Shown here piece after piece: positions 60,135-64,000 of a stretch of 64,000 nucleotides of DNA. The stretch comes from Solirubrobacter deserti (lineage in GTDB: Bacteria; Actinomycetota; Thermoleophilia; Solirubrobacterales; Solirubrobacteraceae). Positions within the stretch are counted from its first letter, which is position 1. Each line of letters opens with the position of its first letter. The notes under the pieces are model-generated. The model made no database searches. It saw only the letters and a list, made by a program, of their open reading frames with translations, and was not told the DNA's origin. The stretch spans positions 558,001 through 622,000 of the forward strand of contig NZ_QPKJ02000004.1 in NCBI RefSeq assembly GCF_003344625.1. The letters run 5' to 3'. The position numbers and the translations under genes are program-made.

Positions 60135-60730
60135 GCGTTCCGTCGACGAATCCTTCAGAGCCCGGCGGCGCTTCGCGCCGCGTGGACAAGCACGTCGTCG
60201 CGCGCGTCGCGGACGTCCCCGACGGGGGGCGCGTCATCGTCGAGGTCGGCGGGCGCTCGATCGGCATCTTCAACGTCGGCGGCGAGTTCTTCGGCTTGCT
60301 GAACCGCTGCCCGCACAAGGGCGCGCAGATGTGCAAGGGCAACATCGTCGGGCGGCTGTCGTCCAGCGCGCCCGGTGAGTACGACTACGACCCGTCCAGC
60401 AAGCTGATCATGTGCCCGTGGCACGGCTGGGAGTTCGACATCCGCAGCGGGCAGTCGTACTTCGATCCGCGCGGCACGCGCCTGCGGGCCTACAACGTGC
60501 AGGTCGAGGGCGGCGACGTCGTGGCCGGGGAGATCGAGAGCGGATCGACGGCGCTGACGCCTGCCCAGTACGCCGCAGCCAACCCGTCGGCGCTGCTGCA
60601 CGAGAACGGGCTCGCGCCCGGCCCCTACCAGGCCGAGACGATCCCGATCACGGTCGAGGACGAGTACCTCGTCGTCAACCTGCGCCCGGCCCGGCCGGCG
60701 CGCCGCCCGCGCGCGGAGGCCGTGTCATGA
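60131..60730 (+). CDS. Stand-alone Rieske [2Fe-2S] protein
   Basis: A 199-residue protein with a complete Rieske centre: Cys60-x-His62 in NRCPHKGAQM and Cys95-x-x-His98 in MCPWHGWEF. The insert between the two motifs is 32 residues, longer than in most Rieske ferredoxins. There is no catalytic mononuclear-iron domain after it (the C-terminal ~95 residues are too short), so it is not an oxygenase alpha subunit by itself. It may serve as an electron carrier or as one part of a split oxygenase. It is coupled to the aldolase before it and the amidohydrolase after it. Confidence 0.9.
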   Translation: MSVPSTNPSEPGGASRRVDKHVVARVADVPDGGRVIVEVGGRSIGIFNVGGEFFGLLNRCPHKGAQMCKGNIVGRLSSSAPGEYDYDPSSKLIMCPWHGWEFDIRSGQSYFDPRGTRLRAYNVQVEGGDVVAGEIESGSTALTPAQYAAANPSALLHENGLAPGPYQAETIPITVEDEYLVVNLRPARPARRPRAEAVS

Positions 60731-61815
60731 CCACGGCGCTGCTCGAGAACACCAGTCGCGACGCGGTCTGGGACGGCGCGGTGATCGACGTCGACGTGCA
60801 CGCCAACGTGCCGTCGCTGCAGGCCCTGTACCCGTACATGGACCAGCTCTGGATCGACTGGTGCGAGGAGCGCGGGTGGAAGGGGCCGAGCGGCGCGGCC
60901 GCGCACTATCCGCCCAAGTCCAACCGTGCCTGCCGGCCCGAGTGGCGCCCGGCCGAAGAGGCGGCGGCCTCGCGCGTGGAGCTGCTGCGCGAGCACGTGC
61001 TGGACCCGTGGAAGCCCGACTACGCCGTGCTCAACTGCTACTACGGCATCGACAGCCTGCGCCACCCCGACTGGGCGTCCGCGCTCGCCCGGGCGGTCAA
61101 CGACTGGGTGCGCAGCGAGTGGCTGGACCGCGATCCGCGGCTCGTCGCCTCGCTCGTGGTGCCCGCGCGGGACCCGGTCGCGATGGTCGAGGAGATCCGC
61201 CGCGTCGGCTCGCACCCGCAGTTCGTGCAGGTGCTGCTGCCGGCGCGCAACGACCAGCTGTGGGGCCAGCGCGTGTTCCATCCGGTGTTCGCGGCGATGG
61301 TCGAGCACGACCTGGTGGCCGGCCTGCACTACGGGGGCACGACCGAGGGTGCGCCGTCCACGACGGGCTATGGCTCATGGTTCGTCGAGGAGTACGCGGC
61401 CGAGTGGCAGGCGTTCGCGCCACAGGTCACGTCGATCATCTCCGAGGGCGTGCTCCAGCTGCACCCCGAGCTGCGGGTCAGCGTGCTCGAAGGCGGCTTC
61501 CTGTGGGTGCCGTCCTGGGGCTGGCGCATGAACAAGGAGTGGAAGGGCCTGCGACGCGAGGTGCCGTGGCTGGACCGCGCGCCGCTGGACCTGATCCGCG
61601 AGCACTTCCGCTTCTCGGTCGCGCCGACGGACGCCGGCCCGCCCGAGCTGCTGGCGAAGGCCGTCGAATGGCTGCGCTCGGACGACATCCTGATGTTCGC
61701 GACCGACTACCCGCACATGCACGACGACGACATCACGGCGTTGCTGGCGGCCGTCCCCGAGTCGATGCGGCCGAAGCTGATGGCCGAGACCGCACGGGAT
61801 TGGTACCGCCTCTGA
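60727..61815 (+). CDS. Metal-dependent amidohydrolase, PF04909 family (copy 2)
   Basis: A 362-residue TIM-barrel hydrolase with the DxH motif in VIDVDVHANVPS, the barrel His in VAGLHYGGTTEG, and the terminal Asp in FATDYPHMHDDD. It is related to the protein at 51983 but clearly diverged. ACMSD-type decarboxylation or ring hydrolysis fits the aldolase neighbourhood. It overlaps the Rieske gene by four bases and the reductase gene by one base (TGATG), so stoichiometric synthesis is likely. Confidence 0.9.
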   Translation: MTTALLENTSRDAVWDGAVIDVDVHANVPSLQALYPYMDQLWIDWCEERGWKGPSGAAAHYPPKSNRACRPEWRPAEEAAASRVELLREHVLDPWKPDYAVLNCYYGIDSLRHPDWASALARAVNDWVRSEWLDRDPRLVASLVVPARDPVAMVEEIRRVGSHPQFVQVLLPARNDQLWGQRVFHPVFAAMVEHDLVAGLHYGGTTEGAPSTTGYGSWFVEEYAAEWQAFAPQVTSIISEGVLQLHPELRVSVLEGGFLWVPSWGWRMNKEWKGLRREVPWLDRAPLDLIREHFRFSVAPTDAGPPELLAKAVEWLRSDDILMFATDYPHMHDDDITALLAAVPESMRPKLMAETARDWYRL

Positions 61816-62774
61816 TGGACGTCGTGCAGGCACCGCCGGTGCTGTCGTTGACGGTGGCCGAGGTGAAAGAGGAAGCGGACGGCGTCGTGTCCCTGCGGTT
61901 CGTGGCGTCCAGCGGGGAGCGACTGCCCCGCTGGGCGCCCGGCGCGCACGTGGACCTGCGGCTAGCGAACGGCATCGAGCGTCAGTACTCGCTCTGCGGC
62001 GATCCCGCCGACCACGACGGCTGGCGTGTGGGGGTGTTGCGCGAGCCCGAGAGCCGCGGCGGCTCGGCGTTCATCCACGAGCAGCTGAGCGCGGGCGACT
62101 CAGTCGTCGTGCAGGGGCCGCGCAACAACTTCCCGCTGGTGGCGGCGGACGCGTACGTGTTCGTCGCCGGCGGGATCGGGATCACGCCGCTGCTCCCGAT
62201 GATCGCGGCCGCGGACGCGCGCGGCGCCGAGTGGCAGCTCGTGTACGGCGGGCGCACGGCGGCGTCGATGGCGTTCACGGCCGAGCTCGCGGCGTACGGG
62301 CCGCGCGTGAAGCTGTGGCCGCAGGACGTGCATGGGCTGATCGACCTCGACGGGCTGCTGGGCGCGCCGCGCGACGGCGTCGCGGTCTACTGCTGTGGGC
62401 CCGAGGTGTTGATCGCGGCCGTGGAGGAGCGGTGTGCGGCGTGGCCTGCGGGCGCGTTGCACGTCGAGCGCTTCCGGCCGCGGCCGGGCGCGCTGGACGG
62501 CGCCCGCACGGCGTTCGAGGTCGAGTGCGAGTACACCGGCATCACGGTGCTGGTCCGCGCGGACCAGTCGATCGCCCAGGCCGTCGAGTCCGCCGGGATT
62601 GAGGTCGCCACGTCGTGTCGCGAAGGCACGTGCGGCACGTGCGAGACGGTCGTGCTGGAGGGGGTCCCGGACCACCGCGACTCCTTCCTCTCATCCGAGG
62701 AGCGGGAGGCGAACGACGTCATGATGATCTGCTGCTCGCGGGCGCGGTCGGAGCGGCTGGTGCTGGACCTATGA
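61815..62774 (+). CDS. Phthalate-dioxygenase-reductase-like flavoprotein with [2Fe-2S] domain
   Basis: A 319-residue protein in the order flavin domain, NAD domain, plant-type ferredoxin. RQYSLCGDP (57-65) is the flavin motif, VAGGIGITPLLPM (117-129) the nucleotide site, and the cluster cysteines are Cys268, Cys273, Cys276 and Cys306 (or 307). It passes electrons from NAD(P)H to a partner, typically a Rieske protein such as the one two genes upstream. It overlaps the next gene by four bases. Confidence 0.93.
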   Translation: MDVVQAPPVLSLTVAEVKEEADGVVSLRFVASSGERLPRWAPGAHVDLRLANGIERQYSLCGDPADHDGWRVGVLREPESRGGSAFIHEQLSAGDSVVVQGPRNNFPLVAADAYVFVAGGIGITPLLPMIAAADARGAEWQLVYGGRTAASMAFTAELAAYGPRVKLWPQDVHGLIDLDGLLGAPRDGVAVYCCGPEVLIAAVEERCAAWPAGALHVERFRPRPGALDGARTAFEVECEYTGITVLVRADQSIAQAVESAGIEVATSCREGTCGTCETVVLEGVPDHRDSFLSSEEREANDVMMICCSRARSERLVLDL

Positions 62775-64000
62775 GCGTGCCGGAGACCATCGAGGAGGTC
62801 GTGGCGAGCGGCCTGTGCACAGGCTGCGGCCTGTGCGAGAGCGTCGCCGGGCGCGAGCACGTGCGCATGGGCCTCTCGCTGCTCGGGCACTCGCGGCCGT
62901 ACGTGCCGGAGCCGCTCGATCCGGCCGTGGAGCGGCGGGCGCTGGCGAGCTGCCCGGGCGTGCGGGTCGACGGCCCGGGGCGCCCGCGCGGGGTCCAGGT
63001 GCACCCGGTGTGGGGTCCGGTGCGCGAGCTGCACCGCTCGTGGGCGACCGACCCCGCCGTCCGCTTGAAGGCCGCGGCGGGCGGGACGCTGTCGACGCTG
63101 GGCCGCTACCTGCTGGCCAGCGGCGAGGTGGAGGCGGTGCTGCACGTGCGCGCCCGTGGCGATCGCGCGTGGCTGACGGAGGGCGTCGTGTCGCGCAGCG
63201 AGCAGGAGGTGGTCTCCGGCGCGCAGTCGCGCTATGGGCCGTCCGCGCCGCTCGTGCACGTGCGCCGGCTGCTCGACGAGGGCGTCGTGTTCGCCGTCAT
63301 CGCCAAGCCGTGCGACATCTCCGCGGTGCGGCGGCTGGCGAAGGTCGACCCGCGCGTGGACGCGCAGGTCAAGTACCTGCTCACGATCTTCTGCGGCGGC
63401 GTGCACGGCGCGCACATCCCCCGCGCGATCATCCGCTACCACGACCTCGAGGAGTCCGAGATCGGCGTCTTCCGCTATCGCGGCGAAGGCTGGCCAGGTG
63501 CGCTCAGCGTGCAGACCCGCGACGGCGTGCGCAAGGACATGACCTACCTCGGCGGCTGGACGGGCAAGCCCTACAGCTACGACATGCAGTTCCGCTGCAA
63601 GATCTGCCCGGACGCCGTCGGCGAGGTGGCCGACCTCTCGGTCCCGGACGGGTGGATCCTCAAGGACGGCAAGCCGTGCTACGACGAGGCTCCCGGGCGC
63701 AACATCGCGGTCGCGCGGACCGAACGCGGGCAGCGGCTCCTTCACGCCGCGGTCGCGGCCGGCTACCTCGAGCTGGCGCCCATGACCATGGCCGAGCTGG
63801 ACCCGATGCACGCCAACCACCCGGACCGCAAGCTCGGCGGCCCGGTCCAGCTGCTCGCGCTGCGGCTCACGCGGCAGAAGCGGCTGGTGGCGACGGGCTA
63901 CCGGCCGCTGTCGACGCTGCGCCGCGCCGGCGTGCGCGTCGCGTGGCGGCAGTTCACGGGCACGCTGCGCCGGATCGCCCGGCGCGACAACCGTGAGCCG
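62771..64000 (+). CDS. FrhB-like F420 hydrogenase/dehydrogenase beta-subunit family protein (3' end outside window)
   Basis: At least 410 residues with no stop before the window edge. The N-terminus has a CxxCxxC motif (Cys16, Cys19, Cys22 in GLCTGCGLCESV) and a further Cys61 (SCPGV), a likely [4Fe-4S] site. The later sequence (FRCKICPDAVGEVADLSVPD) carries the second conserved Cys pair, and FAVIAKPCDISAVRRLA is the FrhB core. The family uses F420 or a flavin with Fe-S clusters. It continues the coupled run of the Rieske, amidohydrolase and reductase genes, implying a larger redox system. Confidence 0.88.
   Translation, partial: MSVPETIEEVVASGLCTGCGLCESVAGREHVRMGLSLLGHSRPYVPEPLDPAVERRALASCPGVRVDGPGRPRGVQVHPVWGPVRELHRSWATDPAVRLKAAAGGTLSTLGRYLLASGEVEAVLHVRARGDRAWLTEGVVSRSEQEVVSGAQSRYGPSAPLVHVRRLLDEGVVFAVIAKPCDISAVRRLAKVDPRVDAQVKYLLTIFCGGVHGAHIPRAIIRYHDLEESEIGVFRYRGEGWPGALSVQTRDGVRKDMTYLGGWTGKPYSYDMQFRCKICPDAVGEVADLSVPDGWILKDGKPCYDEAPGRNIAVARTERGQRLLHAAVAAGYLELAPMTMAELDPMHANHPDRKLGGPVQLLALRLTRQKRLVATGYRPLSTLRRAGVRVAWRQFTGTLRRIARRDNREP

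Overview
This is a 64 kb chromosomal window of very high G+C (roughly 70% or more). It is densely packed, with many GTG, TTG and possibly CTG starts and 1-4 base start/stop overlaps. The gene set points to an actinobacterium-like lineage, most likely Thermoleophilia/Solirubrobacterales: HemQ, a Holin-X/DUF3618 envelope cluster, an ECF sigma factor paired with a YCII/DGPF protein, DUF4383, several acyl-CoA enzymes, BKACE enzymes and an F420-type FrhB-like protein. The assignment is an inference from gene content; there is no rRNA here to confirm it. I found no tRNA, rRNA, CRISPR array, prophage or insertion sequence.

Layout. 0-1 kb: end of a secreted M14 carboxypeptidase. 1-9 kb: an acyl-CoA dehydrogenase diverging from a tight seven-gene operon that mixes acyl-CoA metabolism (crotonase, carboxyltransferase, BKACE, thioesterase) with an arginase-fold protein and two GGDEF proteins, one degenerate and one intact. 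9-13.7 kb: a P450, an ArsB/SLC13-type transporter, a DUF2804 protein, and a nitrilase-TetR operon with a perfect 16-base operator-like palindrome. 13.7-17.3 kb: a small membrane/coiled-coil/Holin-X/DUF3618 cluster, an AI-2E-type transporter and DegV. 17.4-21.5 kb: YCII plus ECF sigma factor, an ABC exporter and a PRC-barrel protein. 21.5-28 kb: a methyltransferase, two paralogous membrane proteins flanking a NarL-type two-component system, a class I amidotransferase, and an amino-acid permease broken by an apparent one-base deletion. 28-29.3 kb: an Fe-S trio (CGFS glutaredoxin, BolA, ErpA). 29.3-37.6 kb: secreted or envelope proteins, GST, truncated haemoglobin and thiol-redox proteins. 37.7-49.1 kb: housekeeping and transport genes (antiporter, AlkA, second BKACE, DHH phosphoesterase, dicarboxylate symporter, HemQ, a glycosyltransferase-flippase fusion, MerR/VOC, Mug).

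49.5-64 kb is the most distinctive region. It looks like an uncharacterised catabolic locus: a PucR-type regulator, an FMN alpha-hydroxy-acid oxidase, two metal-dependent amidohydrolases of the PF04909 type, an MFS exporter, and a branched-chain-amino-acid-type ABC importer whose two permeases and one ATPase are fused in a single 904-residue chain. Diverging from the importer is a translationally coupled run of HpcH/HpaI aldolase, a stand-alone Rieske protein, an amidohydrolase, a phthalate-dioxygenase-reductase-like flavoprotein with a 2Fe-2S domain, and an FrhB-like iron-sulfur/F420 protein that runs off the window. Together they suggest uptake of a carboxylated compound followed by redox and C-C bond cleavage steps. 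No oxygenase catalytic subunit is visible inside the window.

Other features that stand out are a family of 27-base palindromes (four copies, always intergenic), several long hairpins at gene ends, and two independent single-base disruptions that are either young pseudogenes or sequence errors.
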